Assembly (NCBI GenBank): GCA_902363595.1
Contig: CABJAP010000016.1
Coordinates: 1 to 64,000, forward strand
Length of the DNA stretch: 64,000 nt
Origin: Clostridia bacterium
GTDB taxonomy: Bacteria; Bacillota; Clostridia; Peptostreptococcales; Anaerovoracaceae
Reading direction: 5' to 3'
Shown here piece by piece: positions 33,191-42,110 of this stretch (position 1 is the first letter of the stretch; each line of letters starts with the position of its first letter). Position numbers and translations under genes: made by a program. A model generated the notes under the pieces. It saw only the letters and a program-made list of their open reading frames with translations, ran no database searches and was not told the origin of the DNA.

Positions 33191-36070
33191 TTAATCAATA
33201 TCGATTGGATTTTCCTTGATCGTTTCCAATTCATCGTAGAAGTCGGAGCCTAAGAAATATGGATCAGGCTTGTTGGGATTTGTATCTCCCTTCGCAAGCG
33301 CTTCGATTCCGGCTTTTACTTTTTCAGGTTTCGCCGGCAGTTCATAAATTCTGACACCGCAGGCATCATCGATGGCATTGAGCACTGCTACATGATTGCC
33401 TGACTGGAAACCCTCCGATGCTCCGGATGAGCCCCAAGGTCCTCTGGCATTCTCGCCGTTCATATGGATCAACGTCATATCGTCAGGAATTTCCTTGATT
33501 GTAGGTACGCCAGCAGCAAGCATATTATTGTGCTTCTTGACATCTTCGTAGTCTTCTGTCAGCGCAAATCCGATCGCATGTGAAATTCCACCGTATGCCT
33601 GGCCGTCAAGGGACTGAACATTTCCTACCTTTCCGACCTCATCAATGCACCGGAACCCTTCAACCGTCGTTTTCCCAGTGTTCATATCGACTGCCACTTC
33701 TGCCAGGAATAACGTGTAGATGTACGCGTATGCCGGGTTGCCTCTTCCCTCGTTAGGTTCAATATCCCAAAGGTCGTCCCATTCGCTTGCCGCAGTCCAG
33801 TCTCCGTTGTATCTGGTTGGAATTCCCTGGGCTACCATTTCATTGTAGGTTCGATAGGTTCCATCTTCTTTTCTCATCGCATCCGCGATGTTTTTTGCTG
33901 CTAAAATCGTCGCTTTTCCATTTGCAAAATGGGACCTTGAACCCGCTGATTCTCCTGTATTTGGGCAAAGCTTGGTATCCGCTTGTACTAGCCGGATATC
34001 ATCCGGGGCCACCTCAGGAAAATACTTCCTTAAAGCGTGAACCGTATGGATCAGGGAGCCTGCATCCCCGCCCTGGCCCTGGTCCTGCCATGTATCATAT
34101 TTTGTAAAGCCGCCGTCAGGCCGAAGTTCAATGGCCACGCTCGCTTCATCGACCGCGCCCAGGCCTACGGTATATCCGCCCCATGCAAGACCGATTCCCT
34201 TTCTGAAAGAACCATCAGAAGCCGCATTGAATTCATCTGCTTTTTCTCTAGCTTCATCATACATCGGTTTCATCTTATCCATCATTGCTTCCATGCAGTA
34301 GTCCATGAATGGCACCTGGTTCATGTTATCCTGCCCGGCTCTTGCAATATTCTTATACCGGAACTCAAACGGATCGATTCCAGCCTTTTTTGCCAGCATG
34401 TCGACTAAGGCTTCCCCGCACGTGAAGGCCTGGGGCGCGCCATATCCTCTGTAAGCGGTACCAAAGGCATGATTGGTAACTGCGACTCTGGTTAACCCAA
34501 GTGCGTTTGGCACGTAGTAAGGGTAAAACATAAATCTGTGAATTCTGACAATTTTGTCATCACCCAATTCATAGTACGCACCGTGGTCCATACCGGCATC
34601 ATATTCGCCGGCAATGATCTTTCCGTCTTTGTCGCAGGCGAGCCTGCCGTTGAAGTATGCCGGAGACCGCTTGCCGGATAAGGCCATAAACTGGGAATAG
34701 TCAAAATGAAGCGCTACTGGCATGCCCGTCAGCTTTGCTGCCATTCCGCCCATGGCATAAGTTACCGCGGTCATCGCCCAGCCGAAGGAACCGCCCGTAG
34801 GATTTTCAACAATTCTTACATTTGCTACGTCTTCTCCTAAGGCTTCGGCCACATCTTCCCGGTTGGCATAGTTGGTCATGCTCTTGCAGTGGATGGTAAG
34901 CAGTCCATCCTCATCATAATATGCCTGCACCGTATCGCCTTCAATGGAAAGATGAGGCTCTCTCGATGCGTAAAAGCTTCCTTCCACTGAAAATTCCGCA
35001 TCATCAATCATTTCAGGGACACCTTCGGCATTCCCCTTTCTCAGTGGATGCTGGCAATAAATATTGGGATTTCCCGGATGGATCTCAATTGCGTCGGGCA
35101 TGACCGCATCCAAATAACTCATATACTCAGGCAGCTGCTCATATTCCAGCTTGACAAGTTCCGCCGCCTGCTGCGCATGCTCTTTTGTATCAGCAATTGC
35201 CAGAGCAATAATATTCCCGTAGCTGACGATCTTATTTTCTACTAAAACTTCATGGACCTGATCGAACTGCTTCGTTCTCGGTGAAAGCTGGTAAGCCATC
35301 AGTAAATTCTTGCACCCCGCTTCTTTTGCAGACTTGGCGGTAATAATTTTTACTACGCCAGGAGCTTTCTCTGCTTCGCTAGTATCGATGTTTAAGATGT
35401 TTGCGTGGCTTGTCACTCTGGGCATAACCGGTACTGCCTGCAGCGTACCTTCCGGCATCTTGAGAGCCACGTCATCGCCGAAGTCAGAAACACCGCAGGC
35501 CTTCGCCATTGCGTTTGGACGGATCAGCGGTTTGCCATAAAGATCTGTTTCGTTTTCCCATTTGTAACGGATGTCTTCAAAGGTTTTTTCGCCGCGCAGA
35601 ATCGCTGCTGCCTCCATCACCGCATCAACAATCTGCTTGTATCCTGTACATCTGCAGATATTTCTGTGTTTCTGGAACCAATCTCTTACGTCCTCTCTTG
35701 TTGGGTTTCCATTTTCTTTAAGGAGCTGGTATGCGGATACGATAAAGCCTGGTACACAAAAACCGCACTGTACGGCTCCCAAATGCACCCACGCGTATTG
35801 AAGCGGATGGGGATTCATCGCAGTACCGATTCCCTCAATAGTGATAATTTCGCTGAAATCTTCTACGGATTTAATTTTTTTGGTGCAGGAACGTATCACC
35901 TTTTGGTTAAGGATGACAGAGCAGGCGCCGCATACACCGGTCCCGCATCCGACTTTTGTCCCTGTCAGTCCCAGCCTTCGCAGAACGGAGGCCAGTGTAT
36001 CCTTAGCAGGGTCACAGATAAAGGTGCGGTCTGCGCCATTGATGGTTAAGGTCTTTTTTTGTAAATTCAT
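33191..36070 (-). CDS. Mop-type molybdenum aldehyde oxidoreductase
   Basis: 959 residues of the xanthine oxidase family as one chain. A plant-type [2Fe-2S] domain (GCGTGVCGACSVIL) and a second [2Fe-2S] helical domain (QCGFCVPG, ICRCTGY) occupy the first 160 residues. The molybdopterin domains follow, including AYRGYGAPQ and the region GSSGASEGFQSGNH holding the catalytic glutamate. No FAD domain is present, which is the arrangement of Desulfovibrio aldehyde oxidoreductase (Mop, about 907 residues) rather than xanthine dehydrogenase. It probably oxidises an aldehyde to its acid. The ATG at 36070 has AGGAG; the frame is open further upstream, but without support. Confidence 0.88.
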   Translation of the reverse strand: MNLQKKTLTINGADRTFICDPAKDTLASVLRRLGLTGTKVGCGTGVCGACSVILNQKVIRSCTKKIKSVEDFSEIITIEGIGTAMNPHPLQYAWVHLGAVQCGFCVPGFIVSAYQLLKENGNPTREDVRDWFQKHRNICRCTGYKQIVDAVMEAAAILRGEKTFEDIRYKWENETDLYGKPLIRPNAMAKACGVSDFGDDVALKMPEGTLQAVPVMPRVTSHANILNIDTSEAEKAPGVVKIITAKSAKEAGCKNLLMAYQLSPRTKQFDQVHEVLVENKIVSYGNIIALAIADTKEHAQQAAELVKLEYEQLPEYMSYLDAVMPDAIEIHPGNPNIYCQHPLRKGNAEGVPEMIDDAEFSVEGSFYASREPHLSIEGDTVQAYYDEDGLLTIHCKSMTNYANREDVAEALGEDVANVRIVENPTGGSFGWAMTAVTYAMGGMAAKLTGMPVALHFDYSQFMALSGKRSPAYFNGRLACDKDGKIIAGEYDAGMDHGAYYELGDDKIVRIHRFMFYPYYVPNALGLTRVAVTNHAFGTAYRGYGAPQAFTCGEALVDMLAKKAGIDPFEFRYKNIARAGQDNMNQVPFMDYCMEAMMDKMKPMYDEAREKADEFNAASDGSFRKGIGLAWGGYTVGLGAVDEASVAIELRPDGGFTKYDTWQDQGQGGDAGSLIHTVHALRKYFPEVAPDDIRLVQADTKLCPNTGESAGSRSHFANGKATILAAKNIADAMRKEDGTYRTYNEMVAQGIPTRYNGDWTAASEWDDLWDIEPNEGRGNPAYAYIYTLFLAEVAVDMNTGKTTVEGFRCIDEVGKVGNVQSLDGQAYGGISHAIGFALTEDYEDVKKHNNMLAAGVPTIKEIPDDMTLIHMNGENARGPWGSSGASEGFQSGNHVAVLNAIDDACGVRIYELPAKPEKVKAGIEALAKGDTNPNKPDPYFLGSDFYDELETIKENPIDID

Positions 36071-36104
36071 AACTATTTTCTCCTCAAATAATAATCTGCC
36101 TTTT

Positions 36105-38519
36105 TTACCACATCGTATTTTCCGTTCGGTTGATAATTGCATCCTGGGCGTCAGGGGCAAGCTCTACGAAGAATGCACTGTATCCGGCTACTCTTACCAG
36201 CAGGTCACTATAGCTTTCAGGATCCGCCTTGGCCTTTTTCAAGACTTCCGAGCTTACCACATTGAACTGTATATGGTAGCCCAAAAGATCGCTTTCCGCC
36301 CGAAGCAGGGACATCAGTTTTCTCTTGTCCGCCTCAGTTTGCAGCAAGTCAGGGTTTAGTTTCATATTCAGCAAGGTTCCCACACCATTGCTGGTATGGT
36401 CCACTTTGCAGATTGATTTCAGTACGGCTGTCGGTCCGTGGGTGTCATATCCAGGGTATGGAGACAGCCCATCAGATAAGGATTCACCGGCCTTTCTTCC
36501 CGACGGGAGGGCGCAGATCACCTTGCCCTGGGGAATGTTAGCGCTGACAGGAACTACTCCATTTTCAAATTTCGTTCCCATAACGCCTCTGTATCGATTT
36601 GCTTCCGTGCAGGAGAATTCAACGATATCCCGGGCAAACTGATCGACCTCATCCACGTCATTTCCATATTTGGGCGCATTATTGATCAGCTGCTTTCGGA
36701 TAATTTCGTTTTCCGGCCCTTCAAAATTTGCTTCCAGCGCCTTAATCAACTGATCCATCGTTATAACCTTGTCATCGTAAACCAACTTTTTTACAGCCAT
36801 CAGTGAATCAGCCACATCCGCAACCCCGGTAGGTTCCAGCCCTGGTCCGCCGTTAAAATATGCGCCGCCAAAGGTAGAATCAACACCCCGTTCTACGCAT
36901 CCCTCAAGCACAATGGATCTTGCTGGCTTGGGCGCATATCTTTGGTGAATTTTTTCTGACAGCTGAGCAAAGCGGACGGAACACTCAATTAGAAATGCCA
37001 GCTGCTTCTTAACTGCCGCTTCGAACTCTTCAAAGGTCTTGAAATCCCGCGGATCTCCAGTATGCATGCCCAGATCTTTATCAAGAATCCTGCTGTAGCC
37101 ATTAAAAAGCGCCCATTCAACGGCCGCTGGATATGCGTATTTGCAGCCTTCTCCCCAAATATTTGTTACCCCTGGAACGTTCGGCTCCACGCACCCGCCT
37201 ACGCACCAGTTCCTGGCAATTTTTTCCGGAACCCCTCTTCTTTTCAGCAATTCGATTGCCGTATTGTCGAAGAAGATCGCCGGCTGTCCGGTTCCCAGTT
37301 TCACCAGGTCAATCACCTTCATCAGAAAGTCATCGCTGGTTTCATCGCACACCCGTACATTTACAGTCGGCGCATGCATTCGCAGATCCGCCGTTGCTTT
37401 AAGCATCATTTCAGACAACTCATTTGCAGCATCATTACCCTCTTCATCCATGCCTCCGATGGTAAGCCCGTTAAATGCCATATAGCCCGCATAGAATTCT
37501 GCGGAATCAGCGGATATAACAAAAATCATTTCTGCAATTTTGATCCATAAACATTCGATCAGTTCCTGGGCTTCTCCTTTTGTCAAAATTCCATTTTCAA
37601 TATCGTGTTTGTAGAAGGGATATAGGAACTGATCCGGCCGGTCAATACAATAGGAGTTTGTATTTTCTTCCGCCCATAATAGAATCTGTGTCAGCCAGAC
37701 GGACTGGACGGCTTCTCTGAAAGTTTGGGGAGCATGATAAGGGACCCGGTCACATATTTTCGCAATTTCAAGAAGCTCCTGCGCCCGTTTTTTATCCGAA
37801 GTTTCTGAGGCTAATTGTCTTGCCTTCTCCGCATGGCGCTCTCCCAGGAGCTTTGCGGCCTGGCAGCAGATCAATACGGATTCGTAAAATTTCATCTTGT
37901 CATACGCTGTGGGATCGCTTAAATCCAGCTTTTCCATGTTTGCCTTTGCTTCTTCTTCCACACCTTTAAATCCCTTTTTCATGATAATGTTGCCATAGCC
38001 AACCGCCATTTCACCTGCGCCGCCCGTAGCCTTCAAATCCCCAAAAATGATCATGGTTCCTAGGCCTACCCGTTTCAGGTCTTCTGGACAATTTTCCAGG
38101 AAATAGTCTTCCATAGATTTGCCTTCCCAGTAAGGAACAATCTGTTCTTTAAAAATTTTTTTATTCTCTTCCGAGATATAATAAGGATCCTGCTGCCTGG
38201 CTGCCATTGTCTCCAGTTCATCGTTATACCATCTCCAGCACATGTCCGGATTCACTTGCGCGGCCCGATGCTTATTGCCATCCGTACCAACAATCAACTC
38301 ATCCTCATCGATGGTGATGGTCTTTGCTTCAATGTACTTGTACATTGCTTTCGCACGTTTTACACAAGTTTCCATTGCTTCGTTCTGTCTGTACACATCC
38401 GTATAAACCAGCGCACGTTCCAAATCAATTTCCGGCGTATGGTTCCAGTATTTATCGCGCAGCCGATTGATTCTATCCGTACAGCCATCGGCCCATTTTA
38501 CATGTTTTACATTTACCAT
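36105..38519 (-). CDS. glycyl-radical enzyme 1 (GCVE type)
   Basis: 804 residues of the pyruvate formate-lyase-like superfamily. The active-site cysteine C443 and general base E445 lie in GGCVEPNVPG, and the radical glycine G779 in RVAGYSAFF. The Cys-x-Glu pair marks the dehydratase/lyase branch, which includes choline TMA-lyase, glycerol and propanediol dehydratase, hydroxyproline dehydratase and isethionate lyase; it excludes pyruvate formate-lyase, which has two adjacent cysteines. Pocket residues near C443 match none of these by eye, so the substrate is open. Encoded 12 bases after the activase gene. Oxygen-sensitive, cytoplasmic. Confidence 0.92.
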   Translation of the reverse strand: MVNVKHVKWADGCTDRINRLRDKYWNHTPEIDLERALVYTDVYRQNEAMETCVKRAKAMYKYIEAKTITIDEDELIVGTDGNKHRAAQVNPDMCWRWYNDELETMAARQQDPYYISEENKKIFKEQIVPYWEGKSMEDYFLENCPEDLKRVGLGTMIIFGDLKATGGAGEMAVGYGNIIMKKGFKGVEEEAKANMEKLDLSDPTAYDKMKFYESVLICCQAAKLLGERHAEKARQLASETSDKKRAQELLEIAKICDRVPYHAPQTFREAVQSVWLTQILLWAEENTNSYCIDRPDQFLYPFYKHDIENGILTKGEAQELIECLWIKIAEMIFVISADSAEFYAGYMAFNGLTIGGMDEEGNDAANELSEMMLKATADLRMHAPTVNVRVCDETSDDFLMKVIDLVKLGTGQPAIFFDNTAIELLKRRGVPEKIARNWCVGGCVEPNVPGVTNIWGEGCKYAYPAAVEWALFNGYSRILDKDLGMHTGDPRDFKTFEEFEAAVKKQLAFLIECSVRFAQLSEKIHQRYAPKPARSIVLEGCVERGVDSTFGGAYFNGGPGLEPTGVADVADSLMAVKKLVYDDKVITMDQLIKALEANFEGPENEIIRKQLINNAPKYGNDVDEVDQFARDIVEFSCTEANRYRGVMGTKFENGVVPVSANIPQGKVICALPSGRKAGESLSDGLSPYPGYDTHGPTAVLKSICKVDHTSNGVGTLLNMKLNPDLLQTEADKRKLMSLLRAESDLLGYHIQFNVVSSEVLKKAKADPESYSDLLVRVAGYSAFFVELAPDAQDAIINRTENTMW

Positions 38520-38531
38520 AATTTCTTTCCT

Positions 38532-39437
38532 CTATTGTCTTACAAACACATTGCACTTACAATCCTTAAGGATCTGCTGGTATCGAGCCACCTGTTCCTT
38601 TGGCGGTTCTTTTGTTTCTTTTAAATCATAGATTTTATCGAGCCACTCGAATTTCATTTCGCCCAGCCGATGGTAAGGCAATATTTCAATATATACATTC
38701 TCATTTGTCAATGCGCTGACAAATTCTCCGGTCTTTCTGATATTCTCTTCTTCGTCATTGCAATCCGGAATAAGTGGAATTCGGAAGGTGACTTTTTTAC
38801 CCAGCTCCGGCAGTTTTGCCGCATTCTTCAGAATCTGCTCGTTGGAAACTCCTGTCAGCACCTTATGTTTATCGGAATTCATGTGCTTTAGATCAAAGAA
38901 AACTTCATCCACATGTTCGATTACGGACAGGAATGCTTCCGTCTCTGCAAATCCACTGGTTTCAATTGCTGTATGTATATCGTGTATATGGCATTTTCTC
39001 AAAAGTTCTGCGACGAATTCCGGCTGCATCATAGGTTCTCCGCCGCTGACGGTAATACCTCCACCGGAGTTGCGATAGAACACTCGGTCTTTTTCAACTT
39101 CTTTTACCATCTCATCGACCGTTACATATCTTCCTGAAAGCCTCTTGGCAGACGAAGGGCAAACTCGCGCACAGGAACCACATTGCCTGCAGCTTTTCCG
39201 GTCAATCTCCATCGCTTCCAAGGGACAGTTTTGCACGCAGTGCATACAGCCAATGCATTTGTCTCTTAAAAACAGCACCTCCGGCTCTATGTTTTGGGAT
39301 TCAGGGTTGCAGCACCATATGCATTTCAAAGGGCATCCCTTCATAAATACGATGGTCCGGATACCTTCGCCATCGTGTATGGAAAATCGTTGAATGTTAA
39401 AAATTACGCCTTTCTCTTTTCCTAAAACTTCTGCCAT
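38532..39437 (-). CDS. glycyl-radical enzyme activating protein
   Basis: 301-residue radical SAM activase. The [4Fe-4S]/SAM motif CX3CX2C uses C35, C39 and C42 (GCPLKCIWC). An inserted two-cluster ferredoxin domain has cysteines at 61, 64, 67, 71 and 83, 86, 89, 93, as in activases of the dehydratase/decarboxylase branch. GGxTxSGGEP-like ITVSGGEPMMQPEF follows. It installs the glycyl radical by hydrogen abstraction from G779 or G783 of the neighbouring enzymes. It is the only activase in the window and lies between the two glycyl-radical enzyme genes, so it probably serves both. Confidence 0.94.
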   Translation of the reverse strand: MAEVLGKEKGVIFNIQRFSIHDGEGIRTIVFMKGCPLKCIWCCNPESQNIEPEVLFLRDKCIGCMHCVQNCPLEAMEIDRKSCRQCGSCARVCPSSAKRLSGRYVTVDEMVKEVEKDRVFYRNSGGGITVSGGEPMMQPEFVAELLRKCHIHDIHTAIETSGFAETEAFLSVIEHVDEVFFDLKHMNSDKHKVLTGVSNEQILKNAAKLPELGKKVTFRIPLIPDCNDEEENIRKTGEFVSALTNENVYIEILPYHRLGEMKFEWLDKIYDLKETKEPPKEQVARYQQILKDCKCNVFVRQ

Positions 39438-39463
39438 CTTCTCTATCCTCTCATTTCCTACAA

Positions 39464-39496
39464 TTATAGGACGCCAATGAAATCAACGTCCTATAA
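39464..39496 (-). other. intercistronic hairpin between GRE 2 and activase
   Basis: Arms TTATAGGACG and CGTCCTATAA (10 perfect pairs) with a 13-base loop. No T-run follows. It may lower activase expression relative to the upstream enzyme. Confidence 0.65.
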
Positions 39497-39513
39497 CCGC
39501 ACTGTTCAATCTG

Positions 39514-41940
39514 TTAATGCACTGCATGCATTGTACGCCCAATTACATCGTCCTGAACTTCTTTGTTCAGTTCGCCGAAGTATGCGCTATATCCGGATAC
39601 TCGGACAATAAGTGTCTTGAATTTTTCCGGTTCTTTTTGCGCGGCGAGCAGCGTTTCTGTTTTTATAACGTTGAATTGGATGTGCCAGATTTCCAAATCA
39701 ACCATAGTTCTTATGATCTGACAAATTCGCTGCAGTCCAAGATCGCCCTCTACACTGACCGGATCCAATCTCATATTTAAGAGTGTGCCGGATGTATGCT
39801 GTTCGTGGTTGATATTGGCAACAGACTTAAGCACGGCTGTCGGTCCTTCACGGTCTGTTCCATGATTTGGCGATACGCCATCAGCCAGAGGTTTTCCCGC
39901 ATGCCTTCCATAAGGCAGCGCACCGACCATTAATCCGTGTGGAACGTTGGAAGTTACCGGGTATAAAGCATTATTGAAGGGACGTCCTCTGTATGAATGG
40001 TACTGAACGATTTCATTTCTAATATAGTCAGAAAATTCCGCCGCCCATTCATCAATCTCAGGAATATCGTTGCCCCAGCAAGGCGTTTTTGTTGTAACTA
40101 ATTTATGGATCTCTTCATAGCCTTCAAAGTCATTGACACAGGCATCGATCATTTCCTGCATAGAAATTACTTTGTCATCGAAAACAAACTTCTTAATTGC
40201 AGACAGCGAGTTTACAAGATCTGTAAGACCTGTTCCAATAAAGGCCGGTCCTTCACAATACTTAGGCCCGCCATTATTAATGTCCTTGCCTTTTTCGTAG
40301 CAGCCTTCCAAGAGAGCCGAAATGAATGGCAATGGAGCTAATTCTGCGTGAAGCCGCTCTGTGATCGTCGCTCCACAAGCCATTTGATAAGCAAAATACT
40401 TCAGCTGCTCTTTTACAGCATCTTTTATTTCTTCAAAAGTCATCTTCGTTGGATCGCCCGTTTGGACACCTAATATTTCATTATTGTTCATAAGGCTTCT
40501 GCCATTGGTCAAAACAAATTCAATTGCAGCGCCAAAGTTGTAGTGTCCCGCATCAGACCACTTGCTCATTTTATTGGAAACAAATGGCTCTACACAGCCG
40601 ACCAACTGGTAATCATATGCTTCTTTCATCGTGACCCCAAGGGAAAGCATCATTTTAATCCCTACATCATCGCAATGGATCGCCGGATACCCGGTTCCGT
40701 AACGTACCAGTCTGGCAATGTGCAGCAGCAGTTCCTGAGGTGTATCCTTATGAATTCTTACCGATAAATTTGGTGAATGCAGTCTCACATGCATTTTTGC
40801 GGTAATGAATAAATAGGACAAGGAGTTTGAAGCATCCTTAGCAAATTCGTCAATGCCGCCAACGCAAATATTGATAAAGGCCTGGTAGCCGGTAAAGTAC
40901 TGCGACGCATTTTCACTGGTAACCCAGGTATTCTCCGCTGTTGCCAAGTAGAGAGCTTCTATGTATTCCAGCGCCTGGCTATCATCAAGGATTCCTTTTT
41001 CACAGTCAGTCCGATAAAACGGATACAAGTACTGGTCAACTCTTCCCGGTGATACGCCCGGCGAGTTCCCTTCCATCTGGATTCCAATAAAGGTGAACCA
41101 CCATAGCTGCAGAGCCTGATAAAATGTTTCCGGCGTATTTTCCGCAACAAAATCCGCATTATCCGCCATAATCATCAGTTCTTTTCTTCTTGTCTCGTCC
41201 GCTGTATCCGCAGCTTTTCTGGCTTCATCGGCGCACCTGTGGATATAGATCTTCATGGCTTCCATTGTCATAATTGTTGCGTCATAGAAGTTGATTTTTT
41301 CCCAGTCTTCGTGGTTTACCGGATCCAACCGGCTCTTATATTCATTTGCCTGCTTTATAAAACCATTGAATCCAATGTTGAGCGCCATTTTAAAGCTTGG
41401 CGCCATTTCGCCCGGCGCTGATTGTACCTTGACGTCGGCATCAATAATTCCTGTTTTAACCATTAATTTCTTTGCTTCCGGAGAAATTTGATTGATCCAG
41501 CCATCAAAAATTGTTTTGCCTTCCCAGTAAGGGAATACATCCTCTCTAAGGGTTTTGATCTGCTGCGGCGTTACCTGATAGGTATCTCTTTCTCTTGCTG
41601 CAATCCCGTCAATTTCTTCTGCCAGCCAGGATGAAATATATTCCGGAGCAACCGTACCAGCTCTCGGCTTGGTTGAACACTTGCCTAAAAACAGATCATC
41701 ATCATTAATTAAAATTGACCGTTCTTCCGCATATTTCTTAAATGCTTTTGCCCTGCGGATGATTGCCGGCTGAGCTTCTGTTTCCTTATAAGAATCTGTC
41801 CATATTACAGCTCTCTCGATATCCAATTCCGGAACGAAAGTAAAATACCGATCCAGCATTCTCTGAATTCTGGGAAACGGAGTATCATGCGCAGGCTCTA
41901 ACAAATCCGAATATACATCTTTACCATTTATAATTGCCAT
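39514..41940 (-). CDS. glycyl-radical enzyme 2 (GCVE type)
   Basis: 808 residues. Active-site C449 and E451 lie in QLVGCVEPFVSNKMSKW, and the radical glycine G783 in RVSGYSAYFG. The sequence after the cysteine (GCVEP...W.D.G..N....IE..L.NG) is closer to the choline lyase and glycerol/propanediol dehydratase group than is enzyme 1. The two proteins are only moderately similar, so they probably act on different substrates or sequential steps. It is the third gene of the long sigma-54 operon, after the NCS1 permease. AGGAGG precedes the ATG. The reaction (dehydration, C-N or C-S cleavage) cannot be fixed from sequence. Confidence 0.92.
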   Translation of the reverse strand: MAIINGKDVYSDLLEPAHDTPFPRIQRMLDRYFTFVPELDIERAVIWTDSYKETEAQPAIIRRAKAFKKYAEERSILINDDDLFLGKCSTKPRAGTVAPEYISSWLAEEIDGIAARERDTYQVTPQQIKTLREDVFPYWEGKTIFDGWINQISPEAKKLMVKTGIIDADVKVQSAPGEMAPSFKMALNIGFNGFIKQANEYKSRLDPVNHEDWEKINFYDATIMTMEAMKIYIHRCADEARKAADTADETRRKELMIMADNADFVAENTPETFYQALQLWWFTFIGIQMEGNSPGVSPGRVDQYLYPFYRTDCEKGILDDSQALEYIEALYLATAENTWVTSENASQYFTGYQAFINICVGGIDEFAKDASNSLSYLFITAKMHVRLHSPNLSVRIHKDTPQELLLHIARLVRYGTGYPAIHCDDVGIKMMLSLGVTMKEAYDYQLVGCVEPFVSNKMSKWSDAGHYNFGAAIEFVLTNGRSLMNNNEILGVQTGDPTKMTFEEIKDAVKEQLKYFAYQMACGATITERLHAELAPLPFISALLEGCYEKGKDINNGGPKYCEGPAFIGTGLTDLVNSLSAIKKFVFDDKVISMQEMIDACVNDFEGYEEIHKLVTTKTPCWGNDIPEIDEWAAEFSDYIRNEIVQYHSYRGRPFNNALYPVTSNVPHGLMVGALPYGRHAGKPLADGVSPNHGTDREGPTAVLKSVANINHEQHTSGTLLNMRLDPVSVEGDLGLQRICQIIRTMVDLEIWHIQFNVIKTETLLAAQKEPEKFKTLIVRVSGYSAYFGELNKEVQDDVIGRTMHAVH

Positions 41941-42017
41941 CTTTAATCCTCCTCATTAATTTAATAACCGTGAGTTTCTTTCTATCTATATTTTAGATAG
42001 CCATGCATCAATAGCCA

Positions 42018-42046
42018 ATTCTCAAAAAAGTCCGTTTTTCGAGAAT
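42018..42046 (-). other. intercistronic hairpin between NCS1-2 and GRE 2
   Basis: Arms ATTCTCGAAAAA and TTTTTTGAGAAT, with one G-U pair and a 5-base loop. A second dyad, CTATCTA-N5-TAGATAG, lies at about 41983-42001. These lie in the 170-base gap before glycyl-radical enzyme 2; no good promoter is visible there. Confidence 0.55.
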
Positions 42047-42110
42047 AAAATTACACAATACTCCTTTCGAATAATCTTTTTCTTAATAGACCAAATTAAT
42101 TTCCCGACCG

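Noticed and set aside
33191..36070. Calling the molybdenum enzyme xanthine dehydrogenase because of the NCS1 permeases
   Set aside because: The single chain has no FAD domain, and its neighbours match Mop-type aldehyde oxidoreductase loci. Purine hydroxylation cannot be fully excluded.
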